A stretch of DNA of 64,000 nt, taken from positions 1-64,000 of the forward strand of contig DATITA010000120.1 in assembly GCA_035468355.1 (NCBI GenBank). The letters are read 5' to 3'. A program made the position numbers and the translations under genes. The DNA comes from DATKSS01 sp035468355. Lineage in GTDB: Bacteria > Chloroflexota > Dormibacteria > Dormibacterales > Dormibacteraceae. The notes beneath the pieces were generated by a model. That model saw only the letters and a program-made list of their open reading frames with translations, was not told the origin of the DNA and made no database searches. Below are positions 35,451 through 43,632 of this stretch, in pieces. Each line of letters begins with the position of its first letter. The first letter of the stretch is position 1.

Positions 35451-36956
35451 TTAACGGCTGACGTCGATCCCGATCGTGTGGTAGCCGCTCGCTCCGTTCG
35501 GGTAGCTCGCGCTGGCCTTTGACTCCTGCAGCGCTCCAGTGCCGTCGGTGGCGCGAACCACCAGCGTGTACGCGCCCTCGGAGGGCGGCGTCCAGGCCGC
35601 CTGCCACAGGACCCACGTGTACGGTGAGAGAGGGGGGTTGAACTGCGCCGGCCGCCACGTCGAGCCCCCGTCGGTGCTGTACTCGACCTTGTCGATTCCC
35701 CTGGCGCCGGCGAACGCGACCCCGGCCAGCGTGACCGCGCCCTGCTTCACGATCCCGCCGTCCTGCGGGCTGTCGATCCTGGCCGTGGTTTTGATCACAG
35801 CGTTGTGGTCCCAACCCTGCTGCTCCCAATAACCGCCGCTCTCCCGGTCAGCGAGGTTGATGGTCTGGAGCCACTTCGGTCCCTTCAGGCCGTAGTGCCC
35901 GGGGATGAGCATGCGAGCCGGGAAGCCGTGGCCCGTGGGGAGAGGCGCGCCGTCGAGCTCGTACGCGACCAGGATCTCGGGGGCGCCCTGCACCAGGCTC
36001 ATGGGCACGCTCTCCGTGTATCCGTCGACCGCGCTGAACGCGACCCAGGTCGCCTGCGTGCGGGGCTTGCTCATCGCAATGAGCTCGCGCAGGGGCACGC
36101 CGGTGAAGGAGCCCGTGCTCATCAGGTCTCCGCCGACGTTGTTGCTGACGCATTCCATGGTCACGTACTGCGACACGGAGGGCAGCGCGCGCAGCTGGTC
36201 GTGAGATAGGGTCAGGGGCTTGTCGACCAGGCCGCCCACGCGAAGGCTCCAGCGCGATGAATCGACAACCGGGTCACTGCCGTAGAGGTTCTTGGATACG
36301 ACGTAGAAGTTCTCGACCGGGGTGATCTCGGGCGAGATGCCCTTCAGACCGGCCTCGGCGGGGTTGACGATCGCCTGGTACCAACCGGGCACGAGGCGGA
36401 AGGCGAGCACCCCGAGGCTGACCGCGCCGATGGTGAGGGGAAGCGAGCTCAAAAGCCGGCGCCTCCCCGCGTCCGTCGCGCCCGCCGGGTCGGAGCCCAT
36501 CTGCAGCACGACCCCGTACACGGCGTCGAGAGCGGCCCAGAGGACCGGCGTCACCGGCCCGTCGCTCAAGCCCAGGAAGCCGGCGCCGCTGATGGGAAGG
36601 AGCACGGCTGTGACGACGACCCATCCGGCGGCGGCGAACGCCAGCGGCACGTACTGAGACCGCCACCGCAAGCCGGCGAGCGCGGCGGCCGAGCCGAGCA
36701 GGCCCAGGGCCATGACCATGGCTACGATGAGGCCCAATTCCTCGACCACCTTGCCCGCGTGCTGGAGGTTGTCGATCAGGAACCCGAATACGAAGCCCGG
36801 CATGACGGAGAGGATCGGCTGGTTCAGCAGCTGGGGCAGCGGCCGCAGGCCCAACGCGAGGGCGGCCAGGTACATGAGCGCGACCAGGGCGATCCCGGCG
36901 ATGCATCCCCAACCGAATCCGCGAACCGCAACGCCGCTCCTGGTGACCCCGCTCAT
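35451..36956 (-). CDS. Membrane-anchored sulfite-oxidase-family molybdopterin oxidoreductase
   Basis: 501 aa. Residues 15-190 contain about five membrane segments (GCIAGIALVALMYLAALALG, GLIVAMVMALGLLGSAAALAG, VPLAFAAAGWVVVTAVLLPI and others). The Moco domain (about 215-400) has the ligand Cys in YVTMECVSNNVGG and GHGFPARMLIPGHYGLKGPKW. The C-terminal part is the Ig-like dimerisation domain (IDKVEYSTDGGSTWRPA). Electrons would go to a membrane or external acceptor. The physiological substrate is unknown; protein-repair (MsrP-like) or sulfite roles are possible. Confidence 0.88.
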   Translation of the reverse strand: MSGVTRSGVAVRGFGWGCIAGIALVALMYLAALALGLRPLPQLLNQPILSVMPGFVFGFLIDNLQHAGKVVEELGLIVAMVMALGLLGSAAALAGLRWRSQYVPLAFAAAGWVVVTAVLLPISGAGFLGLSDGPVTPVLWAALDAVYGVVLQMGSDPAGATDAGRRRLLSSLPLTIGAVSLGVLAFRLVPGWYQAIVNPAEAGLKGISPEITPVENFYVVSKNLYGSDPVVDSSRWSLRVGGLVDKPLTLSHDQLRALPSVSQYVTMECVSNNVGGDLMSTGSFTGVPLRELIAMSKPRTQATWVAFSAVDGYTESVPMSLVQGAPEILVAYELDGAPLPTGHGFPARMLIPGHYGLKGPKWLQTINLADRESGGYWEQQGWDHNAVIKTTARIDSPQDGGIVKQGAVTLAGVAFAGARGIDKVEYSTDGGSTWRPAQFNPPLSPYTWVLWQAAWTPPSEGAYTLVVRATDGTGALQESKASASYPNGASGYHTIGIDVSR

Positions 36957-37011
36957 GTCAGAGGTTTACCTCGGAAAGATACGGCGCTGCTGCTAGCATC
37001 GGCGGAACGGC

Positions 37012-40000
37012 ATGGGGGGCGCGGTAGTCGCTGAAGACCTTTATCGCTTTAGGTGGATCGACCACGTCCGCTTGAGTCGCGATGGCGAGCGGGTCGCCTA
37101 TCAGGTCGGCTGGGCCGACGCCGCATCGCGGCAGAACCGCAGCCGCATCGTGGTCCGGCGCCTGCTCGACCCGGAGCCTGTAGAGCCCACCGCCAGCGCG
37201 CGTCGCGACCACTCGCCCGAATGGTCCCCGGATGGCCGGCGGCTGGCCTTCATCAGCCGGGTCGGCCCCGCCGACCAGCTTTTCGTGACCGATATCGCCA
37301 CCGGCCAGACCACGCAGGTGAGCGCTGTGCCCGAGGGCGCCTCCGGCCCGGCGTGGTCGCCGGACGGTTCGCGGATCGCTTTCCTTGGCATGGTCCACTC
37401 GGACCCTGGGGCGGTGGTCGACGACCCTCGTCCCCCGGATTCGCCCGACCAGGTCCGCCGCACGCCCGTGGCCCGCGTGGTACGGCGCCTGGACTACAAG
37501 CACGACGGCCAGGGTTTCGTCGACGGCCGCTACCACCATCTCTTTGTAGTGTCGCCGGAGGGCGGCGACGTCACCAGGCTCACCAGCGGCGCCTGGGACG
37601 TGAGCGGCTTCGACTGGGCGCCGGACGGCACCAGGCTGGTGGTCGCCGGCAATGCCGAACCCGGAGCGGACCTGCAGCGTGAGCTGAACCTGTACCTGGT
37701 CGACCTCGAGGCCAACCGGCAGCGCCTCGGCGGCGGCTTCCTCTTGAGCTCTCCGATCTGGTCGCCACGCGGGGACCAGATCGCTTTCATCGCACCCAAC
37801 GGCCTGGATGCCGGTCTCCTCGAGAGGCTGTGGGTCGTGCCCCTCGGCGGGGGCGGCCCACGCTGCCTCACCGCCGGCTTCGACCGCGGCGTGAACGACA
37901 GCGTGATCACAGACATGCGCGCGGGTCACGGCACGCGGATCTGCTGGTCGGCCGAGGGCGACCGCATCTACTTCCTCGCGAGCGGCCCCGGCGTGACCGG
38001 CGTCCACTCGGTCGACCTCGATGGCAACGTCCGCGACGAAGCGGGCGGGCGGCGCAGGATTTACGACTTCGACGTGACCGCGGGCGTCTCGGCCTTCTGC
38101 GCCTCGGACACCGACCAACCGGGCGAGCTGTACATGCTCACGCAGGGCGCCGAGGCCCGGCTCACCGACCTCAACCCATGGCTCCGCGACCGCTACGTCG
38201 CACAGCCCGAGCACCACCAGTTCACCGCTCCGGACGGCTGGCAGCTCGAGGGGTGGATTCTCAAGCCGGACGGCCTGGACCCGGATCGCATTTACCCGAT
38301 GGTGATGGAGATCCACGGAGGCCCGCATGGCCAGTACGGATGGGCGTTCTTCCATGAGCTGCAGGTCCTCGCGGGCATGGGTTATGTCGTCTTTTATCTC
38401 AACCCACGAGGGTCCGACGGCTATGGCGAGCGGTTCAGGCGCGAGGTGGTGCGCGACTGGGGTGGCAAGGACTATGCCGACCTGATGAGCTCGCTCGACC
38501 AGGTGGTTGACCAGACGGGCTACATCGACACCAACCGGATGGGCGTCGGCGGAGGCTCGTATGGAGGCTACATGACCAACTGGATCCTCGGTCAGACGGA
38601 TCGCTTCTCGGCTGCGGTTTCGATGCGGTCCATCTCGAACCTCGTCAGCGAGTACTCGCAGCACGACATCGTGCTCTGGGGCGCGCTCGAGCTCGGACCA
38701 CCACCATGGCCTGATTTGGACGAGCTGTGGAGACGGTCGCCGATCCGGTACGTCCAGAACTACAGAACGCCATTGCTCCTGACCTGCGGCGAGATGGACC
38801 TGCGCTGCGCGATCTCGCAGTCGGAGGAGCTGTTCGGCGCGCTGCGCCTCCTCGGCAAGACCGTTGAGCTTGTGCGGTTTCCCGAGGAATCCCACGACCT
38901 GTCGCGAAGCGGCCGGCCGGACCGGCGCGTCGAGCGTCTACGCCGGATCGCCGGCTGGTTCGAGCGTTTCCTGGGCACCGCGGCGGTGGACCGGACCTCC
39001 GAGGCCGCGACGCAGCTCCTGCCTGTGCCGGCAGACGCACACCGGGAATGGGCGAAGACGATCGCCATGTCATCCTCGACCCTCCCGCCGGCCCTCGAGG
39101 AGGCGCTTTCGCATGAGCCATCCGGCGAGGTGGCGGCCGAGCCCGCGCCCGAACAGGTAGAACCCGACCTCGAGGCCGAAGCTCAGCCCGAGCCGGAGCT
39201 GGCGCCCGCTGAGCTGCTGGAGGAGCCCGCCGCACTAGCGGTGATCCAGCCGGAGGTTCCCCAGGAGCCTGCGGGCCTCGAGCCCGAGATCCCCGAACCG
39301 GAGGCGCTGCCAGACCTGCCCGAGCCGGTGTTCGAGGATCTGCCGGGCGAACCCGTGGCGCCCGAACCGATCGCCCCCGCCGAGCAGGCCGAGGTCGATG
39401 GGCAGCGCGATGGCTCGCCAGACCAGCAGGCCGGTCCGGAGGCGAGCGCCGTCGAGTCCGCTCCCGAGCCCGCCGCCGAACCGGTGGCAGCCCTCGACGG
39501 CCCTGAACTGGCGCACTCGCAGCCGGAGTCGTCGTCAGAGCCATCGGTCACCCCCGCGGCGCCCGAGACCGAGCGGGAGATCGCCGCGACGACGCGCCCG
39601 CCAGCGCCCGTGTCCAGCCCGAGCGTGACGTCGACTGTCGTCGCCTGGCCCACCGGCTCGGCCGCCGCCGGCGGCAATGGAAATCAGGCCGGATCCGCCG
39701 GGTTTGAAGAGGCCACCTCCATCATCCCCGCCTGGCAGCACTCGCCGGCCGAGTCGAAAGGCACCGTGTCCCTGCAAGCGCTGCCGGCCGAGGAGCTCGC
39801 CCACGGGGCCGGTTACGCCGCGCTGCTCACGTTCGAGACAGGGCTGTTCGCCGGACGGATCGTCGCGCTGCCCAGCCAGATGGTGTCCATCGGCCGGGCG
39901 CCGGACAACGACATCGTGGTCGGCGATCCCGCCACGTCGGGACACCACGGCAGGATCGAGGTGCGGACCGGGTCCTTCTGGATCAGCGACCTCGGCAGCA

Positions 40001-40107
40001 CGAACGGAACGCTCGTCAACGGAGAGCCGGTGATCGAGAAGCAGCTGTCTGACGGCGACCTCATCACGGTCGGTCAGAACGCGATCCGCTTCACCCTGGA
40101 GTCCTAG
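37012..40107 (+). CDS. S9 prolyl-oligopeptidase-family peptidase fused to an FHA domain
   Basis: 1031 aa. Residues 1-400 form a beta-propeller with repeated SPDG motifs (WSPDGRRLAF, WSPDGSRIAF). Residues 400-655 are the alpha/beta hydrolase domain with Ser516 in GGGSYGGYM, Asp596 in CGEMDLR and His628 in EESHDLS, as in acylaminoacyl peptidases. Residues about 665-930 are a Pro/Glu/Ala-rich low-complexity linker. Residues about 935-1031 are an FHA domain (VSIGRAPDNDIVVGDP, SGHHGRIEV, ISDLGSTNGTLVNG). FHA binds phosphothreonine, so the peptidase may be recruited to phosphorylated partners. No signal peptide, thus cytosolic. I know no described peptidase of this layout. Confidence 0.92.
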   Translation: MGGAVVAEDLYRFRWIDHVRLSRDGERVAYQVGWADAASRQNRSRIVVRRLLDPEPVEPTASARRDHSPEWSPDGRRLAFISRVGPADQLFVTDIATGQTTQVSAVPEGASGPAWSPDGSRIAFLGMVHSDPGAVVDDPRPPDSPDQVRRTPVARVVRRLDYKHDGQGFVDGRYHHLFVVSPEGGDVTRLTSGAWDVSGFDWAPDGTRLVVAGNAEPGADLQRELNLYLVDLEANRQRLGGGFLLSSPIWSPRGDQIAFIAPNGLDAGLLERLWVVPLGGGGPRCLTAGFDRGVNDSVITDMRAGHGTRICWSAEGDRIYFLASGPGVTGVHSVDLDGNVRDEAGGRRRIYDFDVTAGVSAFCASDTDQPGELYMLTQGAEARLTDLNPWLRDRYVAQPEHHQFTAPDGWQLEGWILKPDGLDPDRIYPMVMEIHGGPHGQYGWAFFHELQVLAGMGYVVFYLNPRGSDGYGERFRREVVRDWGGKDYADLMSSLDQVVDQTGYIDTNRMGVGGGSYGGYMTNWILGQTDRFSAAVSMRSISNLVSEYSQHDIVLWGALELGPPPWPDLDELWRRSPIRYVQNYRTPLLLTCGEMDLRCAISQSEELFGALRLLGKTVELVRFPEESHDLSRSGRPDRRVERLRRIAGWFERFLGTAAVDRTSEAATQLLPVPADAHREWAKTIAMSSSTLPPALEEALSHEPSGEVAAEPAPEQVEPDLEAEAQPEPELAPAELLEEPAALAVIQPEVPQEPAGLEPEIPEPEALPDLPEPVFEDLPGEPVAPEPIAPAEQAEVDGQRDGSPDQQAGPEASAVESAPEPAAEPVAALDGPELAHSQPESSSEPSVTPAAPETEREIAATTRPPAPVSSPSVTSTVVAWPTGSAAAGGNGNQAGSAGFEEATSIIPAWQHSPAESKGTVSLQALPAEELAHGAGYAALLTFETGLFAGRIVALPSQMVSIGRAPDNDIVVGDPATSGHHGRIEVRTGSFWISDLGSTNGTLVNGEPVIEKQLSDGDLITVGQNAIRFTLES

Positions 40108-40691
40108 CCGGCCGGTCTCGCGGCGGCCTGGGACCTCAGAACCTTGAGCAGCACATCGAACTCGCCGGCGTGGAACCTGATGTGTGAGATGGCGGGCCGG
40201 GCGAGGATCTGCCATGCCGGCAGCCCGTCGAGGTCTTCGACCTCCGCCCAGACAGCCGGTTCGAGGTAGTCGGGCCGGGCCGCCTGGTTGGCCTTCAAGG
40301 GCACCCTGGCGTCCAGGTCGGCGTCGTTCTGACGTCCGAGCCACTCGGTCGCCGCCGCACGTACCTCGCCGAGGTAGTCGACCACGTCGCCTCTGCTGGT
40401 CGAGTCTGCCAGCTCGTCTGCCACCGAGTCGGGAATTCCGGCGCCGTACAGCGCACTCCTGGGGAACCGGTCGCGCCACCTAGTGCTGTCCGCGACCTCG
40501 GGCCGGCCCGTCAACGCGGAATGGACCGTCCAGTCGACGATGCGCGCGCAGTGCCACAGGATGAACCCGAGCTTGCTCGTCCCCAAAAGAGCGCGCTGGT
40601 TCCATTCCTCGTCGCCGAGGCCTTCGAGCCGCGCCTGGATGAGGTTGAACGAACCGTCAAGCTGAAATCGGAGCACGTCCTTCCCGGTCAT
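40104..40691 (-). CDS. DinB-superfamily protein
   Basis: 195 aa from the ATG at 40691. DinB four-helix pattern: LRFQLDGSFNLIQARLEGLGDEEWN, ILWHCARIVDWTVHSAL with the first metal His, and RPAISHIRFHAGEFDVLLKVL with two further His. The His positions fit the three-His metal site of DinB/YfiT-like hydrolases and thiol transferases. Cofactor thiol and substrate unknown. Its stop overlaps the S9-FHA stop, convergent. Confidence 0.82.
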   Translation of the reverse strand: MTGKDVLRFQLDGSFNLIQARLEGLGDEEWNQRALLGTSKLGFILWHCARIVDWTVHSALTGRPEVADSTRWRDRFPRSALYGAGIPDSVADELADSTSRGDVVDYLGEVRAAATEWLGRQNDADLDARVPLKANQAARPDYLEPAVWAEVEDLDGLPAWQILARPAISHIRFHAGEFDVLLKVLRSQAAARPAG

Positions 40692-40806
40692 GAAGCCTCC
40701 TGTCGGTCGGACTTGGGCGAGCGCAGTGCAGTCGGCGGCTAGTAGGGGCCAGCGGCCATTGCGCCCACGGCGGCCATCGTAAGTGCGCGGGTACCCTTGT
40801 GGACCG

Positions 40807-41478
40807 GTGGCGACCATCGAGGAGATCTGGCGTTACCCCGTCAAGTCGATGGCGGGCGAGCGGGTCCAATCATGCCTGGCCGGCGAGAACGGGCTGGAGG
40901 GCGACCGGCGCTGGGCGCTGGTCGACGGAGCGCCTAACCGGGCGGGAAAGCTGCTGACCATCCGCCAGCACGAACGCCTGATGACCTACCGCGCCAGGCT
41001 TGTCGGGCAGGGAGTCGAGGTCACGACACCGGGCGGCGCGGTGCGCCCGCTGGACGACCGCCTGATCGCCGAGCTCGCGGCCGAGTCGGGTAGACCGCTG
41101 CAGCTCCGCGACCATCCCGGGGCCAACTTCGACGACTCGCCTGTGCTGGTCGTCAACCTCGCCAGCGTTCGTGCCTTCTCGGCCGAGGTGGGTCAGCCGG
41201 TCGATCACCGCCGGTTCAGGGCCAACGTCTACGTCGATGGCCTTGAGCCGGAGGAGGAGCTCGAGTGGCTCGGACGGCGCATCCGGGCCGGCGCAGCCGA
41301 GCTGGAGGCCGTGCTGAGGTGCGAGCGATGTGTCGTCATCACGCGCGATCCGGACACGACGGCGAGCTCTCCCGAGCTGCTCCGGCGCCTCACCGAGACC
41401 CACGCGACCTGCATGGGTGTGTATTGCCGCGTCACCCGCCCGGGGCGGCTGGCCGTCGGCGACCTCCTGGGACTGTAA
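40807..41478 (+). CDS. MOSC domain-containing protein
   Basis: 223 aa from the GTG at 40807. The N-terminal beta-barrel begins IEEIWRYPVKSMAGERVQ with GLEGDRRWALVD. The MOSC core has FRANVYVDG and the conserved Cys in CERCVVITRDPDT. MOSC proteins handle sulfur or molybdenum-cofactor-dependent reactions (YcbX/mARC-like). The molybdoenzyme at 35451 is nearby. TACCCT lies 9 nt before the start, suggesting a leaderless transcript. Confidence 0.88.
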   Translation: MATIEEIWRYPVKSMAGERVQSCLAGENGLEGDRRWALVDGAPNRAGKLLTIRQHERLMTYRARLVGQGVEVTTPGGAVRPLDDRLIAELAAESGRPLQLRDHPGANFDDSPVLVVNLASVRAFSAEVGQPVDHRRFRANVYVDGLEPEEELEWLGRRIRAGAAELEAVLRCERCVVITRDPDTTASSPELLRRLTETHATCMGVYCRVTRPGRLAVGDLLGL

Positions 41479-41518
41479 CCTTCAGGCACAAGGTTCAATC
41501 AAGTCTGGGAGGGACACC

Positions 41519-41941
41519 ATGGCCGTCAAGGCATTTTCGAGCGAGTGGGCCGGCCTCTTCGAAGAGCAGATCAACCAATCCAGTGTTTACAAGGCGGCGG
41601 CCAAGGGCTGGAAGTGGACGGTTGGGCTCGTGGTGGAAGCCGAGCCCGACAAGCATTTCCCTGAGACCAGGGGCGTCGTGATGGACCTCATGGACGGTCA
41701 GGCCAGGGCCGTCAAGGTCGGGCCGGCCGCCGACGCGCAGAAGTGCGACTTCGTCGTCACAGCCCCGTATTCGCGCTGGAAGCAGGTTGCGACGAAGGAG
41801 CTCGACGCCACCAAGGGCATGCTGCAGGGCAAGCTCAAGCTGAAAGGGGACCTGCCCACGATCGTGCGCTACACCAAGGCCACCCAGGAGCTGACCGAGT
41901 GCACGACGCGGGTCGAAGTCGAATGGCCCGACGAAAAGTAA
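41519..41941 (+). CDS. SCP2-like sterol/lipid carrier domain protein
   Basis: 140 aa with ribosome-binding site GGGAGGGA 5 nt before the ATG. FSSEWAGLFEEQINQSSVYKAAAKGWKWTVGLVVE, VVTAPYSRWKQVATKELDATKGMLQGKLKLKGDLPTIVRY: the SCP2-fold pattern with the characteristic GKLKLKGD strand-helix. It probably binds acyl-CoA or other lipids in the cytosol. It is followed by a second SCP2-like gene and acyl-CoA enzymes. Confidence 0.82.
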   Translation: MAVKAFSSEWAGLFEEQINQSSVYKAAAKGWKWTVGLVVEAEPDKHFPETRGVVMDLMDGQARAVKVGPAADAQKCDFVVTAPYSRWKQVATKELDATKGMLQGKLKLKGDLPTIVRYTKATQELTECTTRVEVEWPDEK

Positions 41942-42378
41942 AGACGCAAAACAAGAGGCTCCCCCTGGTCGACTACGCGGACATCGAGCCGAGCGCTTTC
42001 GCCTCGATGCTCGGCGGGCTCATCGAGGCCAACGTCAGAGCACGACCTGACCGGCAGCGCGACTTCGACGGCCTGGTCGCCCGGGTGGGGATCTGGGTGA
42101 CGGACATCGACGAAGGCGTGACCCTCGACTTCAAGGGTGGTTCGATGACGGTCCACAACGGCCTGCGACCGCGGCGCACCATCACCATCCGCGCCGAAGC
42201 CGAGACGGTGATGAACCTGAGCAACTTGAAGATTGGAGGGCTCGGGCTGCCCGTGTACTACGACAGCGTCGGAAGGGGCGTGGCTCTGAAGCTCCTGCAG
42301 GGCAAGCTGCGGATCGACGGTCTGCTGGGCAACATCTCCACCCTGAACACCGTGACGCGAATCTTCTCGGTGCAATGA
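41923..42378 (+). CDS. Second SCP2-like lipid-binding protein
   Basis: 151 aa, start overlaps the previous gene by 19 nt. VTLDFKGGSMTVHNGLRPRRTITIRAEAETVMNLSNLKIGG and LKLLQGKLRIDGLLGNISTL show the SCP2-type beta sheet and the GKLRIDG motif. A Lys/Arg-rich start (ARRKVKTQNKR) may contact membranes. It overlaps the 3-hydroxyacyl-CoA dehydrogenase start (ATGA), so three genes are coupled. Likely lipid or acyl-CoA carrier; partner unknown. Confidence 0.75.
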   Translation: MARRKVKTQNKRLPLVDYADIEPSAFASMLGGLIEANVRARPDRQRDFDGLVARVGIWVTDIDEGVTLDFKGGSMTVHNGLRPRRTITIRAEAETVMNLSNLKIGGLGLPVYYDSVGRGVALKLLQGKLRIDGLLGNISTLNTVTRIFSVQ

Positions 42379-43223
42379 CGACGCTCGCGGTGGTCGGCGC
42401 CGGCAGCATGGGCGCGCAGATCGCGCAGCAGGCGGCGGTCAATGGCGTCGACGTCTGGCTGCAGGACCAGAGCGAGGAACAGCTCCGCAAAGCGGTCGAG
42501 TCGAACCGGGGTCACCTCATGAGAAGGGTGGAGAAGGGGAAGCTGGAGGACGCTGAAGCACAAGCTGCGCTCGCGCGGGTGCGTACGACGACCGACCTTC
42601 GCGATGCGGCTGCGGCCGCCGACTTCGTCATCGAGGCGGTTTTCGAAGACCTCGAGGTCAAGCGGGCGATCTTCGCCGAGCTGGACCGGATCGTCCCGCC
42701 CCAGGCGGTGCTCGCGAGCAACTCGTCGACCATGGGCATCAGCAAGATCGCCGGCGCCACTTCGCGGGCCGAGCTCTGCGTCAACATGCACTTCTTCTAC
42801 CCCGTGCTGGTGATGGACCTGGTGGAGATCGTGCGCGGACCGTCGACCTCAGACCAGACCGTCCAGCGCGCCATGTCGATGGCGCGCGAGATGGGCCGCA
42901 CACCAGTGCTCCTCAACCAGGAGATCGACGGTTTCATCGTCAACCGCATCCTGCATTCGGCGACCCAAGAGGCCTACCGGCTGCTCGATGCGGGCGTCGC
43001 TACGTTCGAGGACATCGACACCGCGGTCGAGAAGGGTTTGAACTGGCCCATGGGACCGTTCCGGCTCGGAGACTTCAGCGGCCTCGACGTGACGTACAAC
43101 GCGCGCCTGCACATGTACCGCACCACCGGCGACGAACGGTTCAAGCCGTCACCTCAGCTCGAGGCGAAGGTCAGGGCCGGGACGCTTGGGCGCAAGACCG
43201 GGGAAGGCTGGTACCGCTACTGA
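42375..43223 (+). CDS. 3-hydroxyacyl-CoA (3-hydroxybutyryl-CoA) dehydrogenase
   Basis: 282 aa. NAD motif AVVGAGSMGAQIAQQAAVNG, FVIEAVFEDLEVKRAIFAELD, ASNSSTMGISKIA and the catalytic His region NMHFFYPVLVMDLVEIVRG. GFIVNRILHSATQEAYRLLD and NWPMGPFRLGDFSGLDV form the C-terminal dimer domain. It oxidises 3-hydroxyacyl-CoA in beta-oxidation and related steps. First catabolic enzyme of the run to pccB. Confidence 0.93.
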   Translation: MTTLAVVGAGSMGAQIAQQAAVNGVDVWLQDQSEEQLRKAVESNRGHLMRRVEKGKLEDAEAQAALARVRTTTDLRDAAAAADFVIEAVFEDLEVKRAIFAELDRIVPPQAVLASNSSTMGISKIAGATSRAELCVNMHFFYPVLVMDLVEIVRGPSTSDQTVQRAMSMAREMGRTPVLLNQEIDGFIVNRILHSATQEAYRLLDAGVATFEDIDTAVEKGLNWPMGPFRLGDFSGLDVTYNARLHMYRTTGDERFKPSPQLEAKVRAGTLGRKTGEGWYRY

Positions 43224-43239
43224 GTGGCCGGGCTCTGAA

Positions 43240-43632
43240 GTGAGAATTCACCACCTCGGCATCGCGGTCTTGGATCTCGACCAGTCGATCGAGCTCTACC
43301 GCTCGGTGTTCGGTGCTGAGTTGGTGGACCGCAAAGCCAACGAGAGGGAGGGCCTGGAGGCCGCCTTCATGAGCATGGGCGACTCCGAGCTGGAGCTGAT
43401 GGCGCCAACGAGGGAAGACTCGCCCGTAGGCAAGTTCGTGGCCGGGCGCGGGCCCGGACTGCACCACGTCGCGTATGCGGTGACCGACATCACCAAGGCG
43501 CTCGACGACGCGCGGGCGTCGGGCCTGGAGCTCATCGACGCCGAGCCCCGGATAGGGATGCACGGCTTACGCATCGCCTTCATCCACCCGAGAAGCGCCG
43601 GCGGCGTGCTGACTGAGCTGGTCGAGGCATGA
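43240..43632 (+). CDS. mce: Methylmalonyl-CoA epimerase
   Basis: 130 aa VOC-fold protein, GTG start. IHHLGIAVLDLDQSIELYRSVFG, GPGLHHVAYAVTDI and GVLTELVEA supply the metal His/His/Glu of the epimerase. It interconverts (2S)- and (2R)-methylmalonyl-CoA between carboxylase and mutase. The stop overlaps the mutase ATG (ATGA), strongly supporting the pathway call. Confidence 0.93.
   Translation: MRIHHLGIAVLDLDQSIELYRSVFGAELVDRKANEREGLEAAFMSMGDSELELMAPTREDSPVGKFVAGRGPGLHHVAYAVTDITKALDDARASGLELIDAEPRIGMHGLRIAFIHPRSAGGVLTELVEA

Noticed and set aside
36958..38895. Long leftward frame of 645 codons across the S9 peptidase gene
   Set aside because: No recognisable motif. The opposite frame encodes a clear propeller plus catalytic triad.
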